Source: Benincasa hispida
Lineage: Eukaryota > Streptophyta > Magnoliopsida > Cucurbitales > Cucurbitaceae
NCBI RefSeq assembly: GCF_009727055.1
Contig: NC_052359.1
Location: 62,064,960 to 62,128,959, forward strand
Length of the DNA stretch: 64,000 nt
Direction of reading: 5' to 3'
The notes below the pieces were generated by a model. The model did no database searches. It was not told where the DNA came from and was given only the letters and a program-made list of their open reading frames with translations. The position numbers and the translations under genes were made by a program. Shown here piece by piece: positions 20,361 to 31,427 of the stretch; position 1 is the stretch's first letter; the number at the start of each line of letters is the position of its first letter.

Positions 20361-21974
20361 TCCTTATCCTCTTTTTTGTGCACAGCTCCTTGAGATATTT
20401 AGCGTACCTCGGAATCTGTTGAATTGCATTTAAGAAGGGGATATTGATTTGAACCTTCTAAAACATCTCTATGAGTTCTTCATTCTTATTCTCCTACTTC
20501 GGTTTTACCAACCTACTAGAGAAATGACATTTAGGTACATAAGATTCAAATGAAGGCAAAGAATATGTACTTACCTCGAGATTCGATGGCGGTGCCTTAA
20601 ATTTTGCTTCACTTTTCTCATTTTGTTTGATTTCCTTTTCTTGTTTAGTTTCCTCTTAAGATTTACCAAGAGTTAAAACAGGCTTTAATGGAATGGAAAG
20701 AGGTGGTGTCTGGGAATTTGAGAAGGGTGTGGGAGATGGAAGCTCCTTTCCGCTCTTAAGTATGATGGCACTCACTTCGGTTGAGCAGGTAGCTTTCCTG
20801 AACTTTACCTTTTAGTCGACTAACCACTGTAGCTAGTTGAGGAATCTGAGTACCCAAATTTGCTAATCCCGTTCTTGTCTCATGTTGCAATGATTTGGTG
20901 TCTTGTGACAGCTAGATGGAGTCCTTTTGCAATTGGTGAATATCCTGTTGGAATTTCAAAGAATGATCAGCTAAAGTTTTAACGACAACCTCTAACGACA
21001 TACCTGAAGAACATGATGATGGTTGATTGGAAGGTCTTGAATCTTGGTGTCCTTGCCCTTGACCTACCCATTTGAGGTTGGGATGGTCTCGCCAACTTTG
21101 ATTGTAAAAAGGGGCATGAGGGTCATACTTTCTCTAGTAACCCCCAATTACATTAACTTGAGCTTGAGGACATGCTTCATATGAGTGTCCTACCACATCG
21201 TAAGCTCCACAACTCTTGACTTGGGCCACTCCTCCTTGCACAATCTCTGTAACAAAAGCAATAAAGTTAGATAGCTATGATCTCAATTCCTTTACCCCAG
21301 CAGATGAAGATGGATCAAACTTAGTAGCTCTGGTTCCAAAATTCTGATTATTCTCAGCCATGCGAGAGATCAAATGTTGGGCCTCCGTAGGAGTCTTATC
21401 ACCAAAAGCTCCTCCAGTCGTAGAATCAATGGAACTCTTGTCATTAGAGAGCAAACCACACTAGAAATACTAAATTAACAATTGATCGGATATCTGATGA
21501 TGAGGAAAACTAGCACATAAACGTCTATATCTCTCCCAGTATTTAGATAATATTTCTTCAACATTCTGTTTAATGTTATAAATATCCTTTTCAATCGAGT
21601 TGGCTCTAAAAGTCGGAATTTTTTTTTTCAATAAATTTCTTTTTCAAACCATTCCAGGTAGTTATAGACCCCGGAGTTAAGTAGTACAAGCAATCCTTAG
21701 CATCATCCTATAATGAAAAAGGAAAGACTATAAGGTTTAGTTGTTCTTCCACAACCCCATGGGGTCGCATACTTATGCACATTATGTGGAAATCTTTTAT
21801 ATGCTTGTGTGGGTTCTCTCCTGGAACTCCCTTGAATACAGGCAACAGATTTATCAAACCAAGCTTAAGCTCAAACGGCACCGTGGTTAGAGGAAAAATA
21901 ATGCATAAGGTCTGTTGATCCATGTCTAGTTCAGCTAACTCCCTAAGAGTTTTTTCCCTGCCTTTTTCACCCAT
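20361..21974 (-). pseudogene. gag: Athila-like gypsy gag, broken
   Basis: The first piece (21974-21708) reads LRELAELDMDQQTLCIIFP, then FELKLGLINLLPVFKGVPGE, PHKHIKDFHIMCISMRPHGVVEEQLNL, which is the retrotransposon gag core. Lower down, near 21195-21150, CGAYDVVGHSYEACP is a zinc-knuckle-like motif (C-x2-C reduced; H and C kept). A hydrophilic stretch with many P, E and K codons joins it to the protease. Internal stops and a T-rich run at 21620-21630 break the frame. It follows the primer site and 5' LTR, so it is the gag of the minus-strand element. Confidence 0.8.
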
Positions 21975-22216
21975 GACGTTTTCTTCCTTCTCTTCTATCG
22001 AATCATCAGTAACTTGATAATCTTCTTCTTCCAGTGTCTTTCTTCTCCATTCCCTTTGGATTCACCTCTCTTTTCGAGTAATTTCTGCAAACAAAAAATA
22101 AATAAATAAATAAGCTCAATACTCCCTGAGGAGTAGGTCATACACTAAAGGAAAATTAATCACACACTTTTTTTTTATTCAAAATTCTAAAATTGCCCTA
22201 GGCTAGTTGCCAAGTT

Positions 22217-22234
22217 TCTCCAGCAATGGTGTTA
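22217..22234 (-). other. tRNA-Asp primer binding site, eroded
   Basis: On the minus strand TAACACCATTGCTGGAGA aligns with TGGCGCCGTTGCCGGGGA. All six differences are G-to-A or C-to-T. It sits between the LTR end (about 22240) and gag. Confidence 0.75.
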
Positions 22235-22239
22235 GTTTG

Positions 22240-23702
22240 TTTGCAGTCAGCTTTTATAGATTCGTTGTTGCCTACAATCTTCTAACTAAAAAATGAAATA
22301 TGTTTACCGAGCCTAAAATTTATACTAAAAGATCAGTATAAACAGTAAGTATAAGGTTGAATCCACAGGTAAACCGTAAACTAACTAAGACGATAAAAGA
22401 ATTTCATGCAAATAGGGGGTTTGGTTTACTTTCTAATGAATTGAATTGAAAGTAAACATGCAATGAATTAAAGTTTGAATGAAATCAGAGCGTGCAATTG
22501 AGTTGAAATGAATTGAAGGCTCTTAGGAATAGTTTGTTATGTTCAATTTCAATCATTAGATATTAAGAAACAATGTCAATTCCATGAACTCCACGACCTA
22601 TTAATAAAAACTAATAACCCATTTAGCCAAATGTGAGATTAATCAAATTGACCAAAAATTAATTTTTAAAATTTTCGTTCTCAGCGAAATCCAAGCAAAA
22701 ACTAATTTGCATTAAGATTAGGCTTCATGACTTGTGACATACTACAAGTTGGAAAGCCTAGACTCATAGGATGATTCAATGAGTGAGATTAAATTAGAGC
22801 AAACAAGTGTGAGTTTAGAAAAAGTCTTAGCCGACACAAGAATTCCTAATTCAAGCAACCCAATCTACAATTATAAAAATTCACCATGTAGAATTTGCAT
22901 ACAAAAAGCCAATAAGAATGATTTGTCAAATAAATTTTATCAAATTCTATTAAGAATAAACTCAAATCAAACTCAAAAGTTCATAGAATTCAACATCATT
23001 AATTAAACATCCTCAAGAAATTAAATAAAACTACCAAAACCCAAGAAGAAAAGGTTACCTAGCCTTGCATCTTCTTCAAATCAGCAACAATAATTGAGAA
23101 ATTGAAAGCAATAATAAAAGGAATTGAAAGATGGAGGAAATAATAGTGAAAATCTAGTGAAACTCTTCAAAAAAGTGTCCCCATTATGGCTCCATCTCGT
23201 TCTCCTCTCTATTGGAACGTAAATGATGAATTTATAAGCAGGTCATAGCATCGCAATGCTGATTAAGAGTATTGTGACACTCAATTGCATGCACGTGAGG
23301 TGAAGTTTTCCATCGAAAGTTCGTACCATTGCGACAATGTACAACAGCATCGCAACGCTATTCTGTTCAGCAGCTTCTGTCCTCTAGCGTCGAGGTAGCG
23401 TTAAGCTTCTTCATGTCATGAGCATTGCAACGATTTGACTATAGGCAATGCGCGTTTTCCAGCGTCGAGGCAGCGTTAAGAGAGGGTTGCAACACTGCCC
23501 TCAAGGGCAGTTTTGTAATTTTGTTGTCTTCTTTCGACATGGTGCATCAACCCTCATTTTTGCTTCTTTTTGGCTCGATTTTAATCCAAATGACATATGC
23601 TCCTCGGGATCGATTTACCTACAACTTAGACAATTTAAGCATAAGAATTATTCAATATGGCAGAATTAAGGACATAATATTAGCTCTTTTTAGAAGCTAA
23701 CA
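22240..23702 (-). repeat. 5' LTR of the minus-strand Athila-like element
   Basis: Reads on the minus strand from TGTTAGCTTCTAAAAAGAGC at 23702 to the primer site. The start has the same small hairpin as LTR-C at 13493. U3 holds GCATCGCAACGCT words and two copies of AGCGTCGAGGYAGCGTTAAG at 23388 and 23460. A TATA box, CTTATAAATTC, is at about 23228-23238. The lower part has a GGGGGTTTGG run near 22415, typical of the U5 side of gypsy LTRs. The open frames at 22779-23006 and 23425-23700 show no domain. Confidence 0.7.
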
Positions 23703-23769
23703 ATCATATTCCACTTAACTCGAGATTGTTCCTGGATTTTACATGTTTATTTGATTACTTTATGAGTTT

Positions 23770-24870
23770 TAAGCACCTAAAGTGTAGAACGGCGCGTTAG
23801 TAACAAAATTGAGCTAAAATAGGCTAAATCAGAGTTTAATTGCATCAATCTGGAAAGAGACAGCCGAAACTAGACTTTTACCAATAAAGTAAACATAACG
23901 GCGCCTAGCGCTGCAAGGTGCAAGGCTGAGAGCCTTTTTTTGTGCAAGACGTATAGCATCACGATGCTCTGAAGGCTCGTCGTGTGTTGATTCCCGTTAG
24001 CGCCACGGTGCTACACCCTAACATCGAGCTCCAACGCTTATATATATCTATATATATATAGCTATTTTTGGTTACTTCTTTTCCCTAGATCCGATTCTGG
24101 CCAATTTGCAGAGCATTTCTCCCTGTTTTCTTCTGTTTTTCATCTTTTATCTACTAAAACTCAACCTCATTGATCTTCATGTCGATTATGGGCTAAAATA
24201 ACTTATTCTAGCTTGGATTTTAAGATTTTTCTTTAGTTTCACATACTTTTGAGTTTTCGAATAGAATGTTGTTGCATTTGCTTGATTCAATTTTGTTCTT
24301 ATAGATTATGATTATATTATCGGACGCTTGTGGATTTTATGATTGATGTTTTTTTACTAACATTTGATACGTGACATATAATCTTATGTTGATCACAAAG
24401 AAGCAACAGGTTAGGTTAACTTGCAAATTTTATTGTTCTAACCAATCTAGGATTGAATCAAATGAATATTTAATCATGGTTTTTTCTGTTAAATATTTCA
24501 CCTAATGTTTTCCTAGATCTTTATGCAACTAAGAAATATTTGAATTTCCATGCTTTTCATTAATTCATTTTAGACTAGTTAGTTTACTAAGATGAACTAA
24601 TTGATTTTTCCAATTAGTTTGGTCAAGTATGAGTAAATAGTACTTAATTCAAGTAATAAGAATTCGATGATCGAGTATATTGAATAGGAAAAATTCTATA
24701 ATAACCCAAGCTTGGCTTTATTCATATATTTTTCTCAAACTTTTATTTTGTTGTATTTATTTTATGTAATTTAATTTGCTCTTACAATCGAACCAATTTC
24801 AAAACCCCCTATCAGTTGTCCTTGGATTGTTTACAGTTTAATTGAGAGATTCAAATGTTCCATAATTTTG
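23770..24870 (+). repeat. Gypsy LTR-like stretch, plus orientation
   Basis: Placed head to head with the previous LTR. It has GCGCCTAGCGCTGCAAGG and TAGCATCACGATGCT words, a TATA run (CTTATATATATC) at about 24036, and a long AT-rich leader ending in TTTCAAAACCCCCTATC near 24800. That ending mirrors the GGGGGTTTGG run in the minus LTR. Bounds are approximate, and no attached gag or pol is visible. Confidence 0.5.
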
Positions 24871-26220
24871 ATATGTTAATGCCTTAATACTACTGAATTA
24901 AAATAGAAAATGGAACAATTATTTGACTGAATCGAAAACCTCGACAACTTTTGGTTCGCCATGAAGCAAATATATCAAACTTTGGTTTATGGCAAGTGCA
25001 AAGCAAGGATGTGTTCATATAATTTGGATTACACAAGACCTTGAAGAGAAGACTACATAATGGTACTTCTGAAGAGTTAAACGATAGATGTGTTCATTTC
25101 CATTAGCACTTACTTTCTACCACCCTAAAACCATAGTGATATGATCCCAAGTCTCGATGCACATAACTTGACACACATCCAAGGTGGACTAGGATATGCT
25201 TGTTGATATCTCAAGTGCGCACCCACCTACACGCCTGCTTACTAGCATGAGTACTCTGCTAACATTTATAGGCTATTTGGGCCCGCAATTTGATGTTGGT
25301 AGAGTAGGCTATGATAGCTATTCCATATTTTAGGCTCTAAATATAATATTGGTGTTTACAACTATTAATACCAAAAGAGGCATGCAAGGAAAGTTTTTTG
25401 GGGTATTGAACTTTCCAAAGAGATTTTCTTTTCAAAACCTACACAAGTAAGAAAAGTTTTTCTAAATATTCGAAAATTGTTGTACTCATAAATGAAAGCA
25501 AGAATCGACAAGAAACTTCGAAGGAGAAAAAAGGTATATGTAATATATACATCACTATATATTGAATTTTCTAGAAACAAATTAGGGTATATTTGATAAG
25601 TGCATAAACAAGACAATTTGGATAATATATTGTCTTATATATCAAACAATATATGCAAGGTATATTTACATTGTCTAGTATATTTGTAAATATACCAAAA
25701 AATAAATAATGGTATATGCAATGTAAATACACTCTCCAATATATTTAAGATATATTTGAGATCTCAATGGAAAGATGATCTATTTTCAAATAGAAATATA
25801 TAAGAAAATAAATGAAATCTCCTAATTAAATGAAGTTAACATTAATTTAAATAATTATGCATTAAAGGAACATGAAAAAATTAATAAATAACAAAAACAA
25901 AGTCAAAATTTGAAAAGGATGTTAATACTGAAAGAATTAAATATTTTGAAAATCTATTGAGGAGAAATAATGCATTTAATTATTTTTAAAAAAATAAATT
26001 TCTTATATAATTAATAGTAAATCCAGAAATGATATATATTTTTTACTTTAAAATATTATGAATTAAATATGAGAGAGAATATTAACAGGTTAAAAATGTC
26101 CCAAAAAGCTTGTAAAATTTAGTTATGAAATATATATTTGTAAAATATTAGTTATATAATAAGCTAATTCCCTAAAACTTTGCTATTATATACAAGAGAA
26201 CTCGTTTGCTTTTATATATT
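24871..26220. other. AT-rich stretch without recognisable gene
   Basis: No domain is seen in any frame. A short perfect hairpin, GGTATATTTAC/GTAAATATACC, is at 25659-25669 and 25686-25696. The minus-strand frame 25365-25616 has no recognisable motif. Confidence 0.5.
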
Positions 26221-26293
26221 CGAATAGCCACAAAAGTGTCCATATTTTTATATACCTGATTAACCACAAACGCACCCATATATAAATTAAAGG
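26221..26293. repeat. 73-bp direct repeat, left copy
   Basis: GAATAGCCACAAAAGTGTCC and onward to CCCATATATAAATTAAAGG recurs at 31491-31563 with about eight changes. The two copies bracket the copia element at 26459-31422 and its 30-bp tandem target. Confidence 0.8.
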
Positions 26294-26333
26294 ACAAATA
26301 TCAACTTATACTCGTAAACTTTGAGGGTGGTTT

Positions 26334-26453
26334 CAATTTAAATCCTAAACTGATAATTGTATCAATTTAAAGTATGAACTTGCATGTGTATAACAATTTA
26401 AACACCAAATTAATAATTGTATCAATTTAAACCCTGAAGTTCATAACTATATC
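26334..26453. repeat. Tandem repeat, about 30 bp x 4
   Basis: Units start CAATTTAAA at 26334, 26363, 26394 and 26423, and CAATCT at 26453 opens a fifth that continues after the copia element at 31423. Each unit has the pattern CAATTTAAAYCCTRAAYT...ATAAYTRTAT. The reading is typical of short plant intergenic tandem arrays. Confidence 0.75.
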
Positions 26454-26458
26454 AATCT

Positions 26459-26646
26459 TATTAAAGTTGAAAAATCGAGAAATTTGGAAAGGAAAAAATA
26501 TATTCACTTTCCCATTCTTTATTCCTTCATCAGTAGTACTTTTATATCCATTATTCAATAATGTAAAAAGACTAAAAAGGGCATAATTAAAAAATTATTA
26601 ATAGAAAGTATAACCAAGGCTAACTAATCAGTTTTTACATCTAATA
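26459..26646 (-). repeat. 3' LTR of the copia element
   Basis: On the minus strand it starts TATTAGATGTAAAAACTG directly after the polypurine tract and ends CAACTTTAATA. Its ends are TATTA...TAATA rather than TG...CA. Confidence 0.88.
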
Positions 26647-27654
26647 TCCCCCCTCAACAGAAGTATGTTGGAGCAGACAGAGCTTTTGTAAAAATATCAG
26701 CCATTTGGCCTTCGGATGTAACTGGTAAGAGTTTAAGGGATCCATCAGCAACTTTGTCTCTAACAAAATGAAATCAAGTTCTATATGCTTGGTTTTTTCA
26801 TGAAAAGCTGGATTAGTGGCAAGATAGATGGTTGCTTGATTATCACAAAAAATAGTAGATGGTTGAATGACAGGTAAACATAGATCCTTAAGTAAGGATG
26901 TCAACCAAACAATTTCACAAGTTGTGGAGGCAAGTGCTTTATACTCTGCTTCAGCTGAAGAACGAGATACGACACTTTACTTCTTAGATTTCCATGATAT
27001 AAGAGTGTCACCCAAAAAAATGCAAAAACCAGAAGTGGATTTTCTTGTATCAATACAAGATGCCCAGTCAGAATCTAAAAAAGCCTTCAAATGAAAATTC
27101 TTTGTTGAAGATATCATAATGCCTTGTCCTGGTGAAGACTTCAAGTACCTTAATAAGTGGTGAGCTGCTACAAAGTGTGTTTTGCAAGGGGAAGCTACTA
27201 ACTGACTAAGTTTGTTAACCGCAAAAACTATATCTAGCCTTGTGATGATTAAGTAAAGAAGCTTTCCAACCAGTCTTCTATAAGAAGATGGATCTCTTAA
27301 CAAATCAGCATTTGATTTCTTCAACTTGATAGTAGGATCCGTTGGGACAGAAACGGGTTTAACACTTAACAGACCAGCCTCTTCCAATAGTTGAAGTGTA
27401 TAGTGCCTTTGAGAAATAGATACACTTTTACGTGATCTTGCTAACTCGAGACCTAAGAAATATTTGAGAGATCCAAGGTCTTTTGGTTTGAAACGGTTGT
27501 GCAACAATGTCTTGAACTGACTGATTTGCTGTAGATTTTCTCCTATTATGATTATATCATCAACATAAACAAGAAGGGTAATGAATGAGTTTCCTTGACC
27601 ACGAACAAACAAGAAATAATCATCTTTCGATTGAGTGAAGCCCAGCTCAATCAA
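26641..27654 (-). pseudogene. copia reverse transcriptase C-part and RNase H
   Basis: Frame 27654-26977 holds MIELGFTQSKDDYFLF, the catalytic LLVYVDDIIIIG (two aspartates kept), LGSLKYFLGLELARS, the SYRRLVGKLLYL segment and DWASCIDTRKSTSGFCIFLG, ending SWKSKK. A single TAA at 26977 precedes the continuation VVSRSSAEAEYKAL, DNQATIYLATNPAFHEKTKHIE. The D-E-D-like RNase H residues (D in DSDWASC, E in AEAEY, D in CDNQ) are all visible. A frameshift after HIELDF scrambles the last 35 codons. Apart from these lesions this is the best-preserved RT in the window. Confidence 0.9.
26647..26659 (-). other. Polypurine tract of the copia element
   Basis: TGTTGAGGGGGGA on the minus strand, directly before the 3' LTR. 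Typical plant copia plus-strand primer tract (TTGAGGGGGAG). Confidence 0.85.
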
Positions 27655-28090
27655 AACATTAGAGAATTTTGCAAACCATTGTCATGAGGCTTGCTTCAAA
27701 CCGTATATGACTTCTTGAGTTTGCATACAAGTTTGCCATTCTAATGAGAAGAAGCCTGAGGCTTGTAATCGAGAGGGAGATCCATGTACACCTCCTCAAA
27801 CAAATCACCATAGAGGAATGCATTATTAATATCTAATTGGATGAGATTGTAAGTAAAACTCGAACATTGACCAACTTTGCAACAGGGGAAAAGGTCTCAA
27901 TAAAATCTAATCCATCTTGTTTAGTATAGACCTTGGCAACAAGCCTTGCCGTGTATCTCTCTACTATTCCATCAACTTTATGTTTGATCTTATAAACCCA
28001 TTTGTGGCCAATTGTATGCTTTGTTGGAGGTAGAACCACAACGTCCCAAGTATGATTGTCTTCCATGGCCTGAATCTCAAGTCTCATAGA
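27655..28090 (-). pseudogene. copia reverse transcriptase N-part
   Basis: Frame 28087-27833 reads EIQAMEDNHTWDVVVLPPTKHTIGHKWVYKIKHK, then ARLVAKVYTKQDGLDFIETFSPVAKL. These are the first RT motifs; VAKGYTQ appears as VAKVYTK. Between 27833 and 27655 the DVNNAFLHGDL segment is present only in broken frames (INNAFLYGDLFEEVYMDLP-like), with a stop near 27680. Confidence 0.85.
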
Positions 28091-29040
28091 TTCCTTCCAA
28101 TGATAAAAAGGGATAGCTTGTTGATAAAATTAATGCTCGTATTGAGAAGACATGGCCAAGGAAAACGTTTGAAAGGGTTGAGATGGGCTTTCATAGAATA
28201 AAGCAGCTGATATGGGATCAAGGGAGGAGGAAGAAAGCAAAGGAGTTGAGTGAATAAAGCTACAATGGTAGTCTTGGAGATAAGAATGAGGCTTAGAGAT
28301 TCGGTTGGATTTTCTTGGTTCAAAAGTAGGAGTAGATAGATGGAGGTGGGAAACGTCAGGCTGTGTGGTAGGGGTAGATGTACTTGGTTCAGAAATTGGG
28401 TCAAGGATGGATCAGACTGTAGGGTAACAAGGTTGGATGGTTGTAAAGTGGATAAAAGAGGTGATGTATTTGTAGCTGATGGGTCTGTAGGGCTAGATAA
28501 AAAAAAGGTGAAAGTAGGCTTGTATTAGTAGGACTATCAGCTGGTTGGTCATTGGGTGAAGAAATATCGGTAGGATTAGAAGTATCGTTAAGTGTGCTAG
28601 ATAAAGGGGCTTAAACATTGACTGTTGGACAATGTATGGGTTGAATGGAGAAATCAACATGAATTGATTTGGGTAAAACAAAGTCATGAAGAAAAGATGG
28701 TTGGTCATTTTTGGAAGTGACTTTATGGAAAGGCAAAATTGACTCTTGGAAGACAACATCTCGAGATATGAAGAATTTACTGTTTTCAATATTAAACAAC
28801 TTATAAGCCTTCATACCAGATGGATATCCAACGAAGACAACAGGTGTGGCTCGTGGTTGGAATTTGGTTTTGCCATTTTGTAAAGTAGATGCAAAACATA
28901 AGCATCAAAAGGTTTTTAGGAGAGATTAGTCAACTGCCCTGCCATGTAAAAGCTCATATGGAGTCTTCTAGTTTAGAAGAGGTGAGGGAGTTCAGTTGAT
29001 GAGAAAAACAGATGTTAATATACATTCACTCCATAAATGC
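28090..29040 (-). pseudogene. copia integrase C-terminus and linker to RT
   Basis: Minus-strand pieces read GYPSGMKAYKLFNIENSKFFISRDVVFQESILPFHK at about 28840-28730, the conserved GKDHBD-like stretch of copia integrase (usually K-x-Y-x-L-x-x-x-x-x-F-I-S-R-D-V-x-F-x-E). An S/P-rich linker follows with repeated P, L and S codons, then WKESMRLEIQAM enters RT at about 28095. Several frameshifts are present. Confidence 0.75.
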
Positions 29041-29690
29041 AAAGGAACTCAAGAATGGAAGAAAAGGGCTCAAGCAACATTCATTATGTGCCGATGTTTT
29101 CTTTCAACAATAGAGTTTTGCTTTGGTCTTCCCACACAAGAAAATTGGTGGATAACACCTTTCTGAAGAAAAAATTTAGTAAAACACAGTTCTGGGGCAT
29201 TATCTGAATGAAAAATTTTGATTCTCTTATTATATTGAGTTTCTACATATGCAAAAAAGTGTGGGATGATACAAAGTACATCAGATTTCTTTTTCATTAA
29301 AAATACCCAAGTATATCTATTGTGATCATCAACCAAGATAAGAAAGTACTTATAACCAAAATAAGAACATGTAGAAATAGGTCCCCAAACATCAGCATGT
29401 ATAGTGTCAAAAAGAGTAGATGCTCTATGATTATGTGATTCAAAAGCTAATCTCTTTTGTTTTTCTAATGGACAGATTTAACAAGGATGTGAATGATGCA
29501 ATGAAGAAGAATCAAGTGATAAAATGTTCTTTAAAGCTGATAAACGAGAGATAGAAGGATGGCCAAGCCTAGAATGCCATAGCTCAGATGAAGTGTGTGA
29601 GACAACATTGACAATGAAAGAAGCTTGCACAAAATCAACAGCTTCATATGGATTCTCCAGGAGATACAGCATCACATAGTTTACCCCTGC
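29040..29690 (-). pseudogene. copia pre-integrase and integrase core
   Basis: Frame 29675-29478 has the pre-integrase motif SELWHSRLGHPSISRLSALKN, with the H-x-x-x-H type zinc residues. Frame 29336-29070 has VDDHNRYTWVFLMKKKSD, then IFHSDNAPEL and KQNSIVERKHRHI. These give the D, D and E of the catalytic triad. The pieces are separated by a stop at about 29478 and a frameshift. The C-terminal integrase part lies in the weakly readable stretch 28500-29040. Confidence 0.88.
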
Positions 29691-29699
29691 TAATAGTCC

Positions 29700-31200
29700 T
29701 CAAAGTGGATTTGGCCTGAATATCACAATATCCATTTGAAAATTGGACAGACAGAGAATTATTAGACATGAATCACTGATAGATATCAAATTGTATTGAA
29801 ATTCTGGTACAAAGAGTACATGATGAAGAGTTATGGACCCAAAGAGGACAAGTGAACCAGCATAGTGAACCGGTATTTGTGTTTTGTTAGGCAAAAGAAC
29901 AAAACTAGCAAAAGGCTTCAAATCAGCAAAGATATGTTTTTGAAAACATATATGGGTTAATGCACCTGAGTCAATAATCCAGTCACCAAAAGGAATATTA
30001 GAAGAATATGTACCTGCTACATGATTAATAGCATCATTGTCAACCTTAACAACAGCTAATTTGGACTGAAGCACGGTGAGTATATTGTGGCATTGAGTAA
30101 GTGTTTCATTGTTGAGGTTGACAGAAGATGCAAATGTTGTTTGAGTGGTGTCAATGGCTGGATTTGAAGCAAAAGGGTCAGCATTAGGTACTTTATGAAC
30201 TTGGTTATTTGTTTGGTTTCTTGGCTTATAACCAGGTGGATAGCTATGTAGTTTATAGCATTTGTCAATGGTGTGACCAGAAATGTGACAATAAGTGCAT
30301 ACAGGCCTATTCTTGTTCTGTTTGGAGGAATTATTTGAGTTATAGTTTGGTTGTGATTGTGGGTTGTTTTCTGGCTTGTGGACAGCTAAGGGTGACAGCA
30401 GGGGATGGATGGGTATAGACTAAGATATGTTGTTTTTGTTGAACAATTAAAAGAATAGGCCTTATTTATTGGTCAAGGAGGGTCCATAAGGAGTATTTGG
30501 GACCGAGCATGATTATACTCATCATTTAAACCCATCAAAAAACACAACAAGTATTCAAATGAATGAAATCATCAGTTGATCTAACACCACCACAGGTACA
30601 TTTTTCACATGTGCATCCCGGTCGATAAGATATATATTCATCCTATAAGCTTTTAATCTTGAAAAATACATGGTGACTGAATGTTGTACTTGCTTCAGAT
30701 TAGATAAACTGTGTTTTAATTGAAATGTGTGAGGACCATTTCTTTTCTGAAATCTATCTTGAAGATCAAGCAAATTTCTCTAACAAAATTGGTAGAAAGA
30801 ATGTTGGATGAAATTTATTTCGAGACAGAGTTTAAAATCCAAGCAATCACAACATTATTATTCCGAATCCAAAGAGGAAGTAGGTCACCTGTGGGTTGAA
30901 CAATGGATCCATCAATGAACCCTAACTTGTTGCGCATCGAGAGTGCCAGATTCATCGACAGCTCCAAGTGACATAACTGTTGTCTGTGAGAGGCTCGATG
31001 ACAAGAACAAGGTTGGAAGTGTCACTGTGATGAAGAATGTAAGGATTATTGTGAGAAATTGAATAAGATTTTTGATTAGAATTGGAAAAATCAATCGATG
31101 GGATGGAAAGTGTCAGAAGATTCACCGGGATGTTGCACTGAAAATGAATTGGCGGTGGCAGAAGGTCAGTCAAAGGAGGAATGAGATTCATTGTTTGGAG
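29700..31200 (-). pseudogene. gag: copia gag and protease
   Basis: Gag starts near 31190 (MNLIPPLTDLLPPP) and includes YILHHSDTSNLVLVIEPLTDNSYVTW, the plant copia gag entry, at about 31035-30960. Frame 30773-30555 (LDLQDRFQKRNGP, LKHSLSNLKQ, VTMYFSRLKA) is the UBN2-type core. A zinc knuckle reads CTYCHISGHTIDKCYKLHSYPPGYK at about 30300-30230. The protease reads DWIIDSGALTHIC at about 29970-29930, with the catalytic D-S-G intact. Stops at several points separate these pieces. Confidence 0.85.
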
Positions 31201-31238
31201 GGAAGAAGATGAAGGGTAAAAGTTTAAAAAACTTACCA

Positions 31239-31422
31239 TATTAAAATTGAAAAATGGAGAAATTTGGAAAGGAAAAAATATATTCACTTTCCCATTCTTT
31301 ATTCCTTCATCACTTTTATATACATTATTCAATAATGTAAAAAGACTAAAAAGAGCATAACTAAGAAACTTATTAACAAAAAGTATAACCAGTACATACC
31401 TAATCAGTTTTTACATCTAATA
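31239..31422 (-). repeat. 5' LTR of the copia element
   Basis: Ends TAATA at 31239 and starts TATTAGATGTAAAAACTG at 31422 on the minus strand. A normal TGGTATCAGAGC primer site is not seen next to it; TATGGTAAGTTT follows instead, so the site is eroded or atypical. Confidence 0.88.
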
Positions 31423-31427
31423 AATCT

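Larger units (their letters stand above)
26459..31422 (-). mobile_element. Ty1/copia element with both LTRs and target duplication
   Basis: A 4964-bp minus-strand element. LTRs are 188 and 184 bp, flanked by a perfect 5-bp target duplication AATCT (26454-26458 and 31423-31427). Gene order on the minus strand is gag, protease, integrase, RT, RNase H. The small size and short LTRs fit the Ale/Retrofit group, though I did not test this by phylogeny. Several stops and frameshifts make it defective. LTRs differ at roughly 13 sites plus one 6-base indel, so it is not very recent. Confidence 0.92.
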
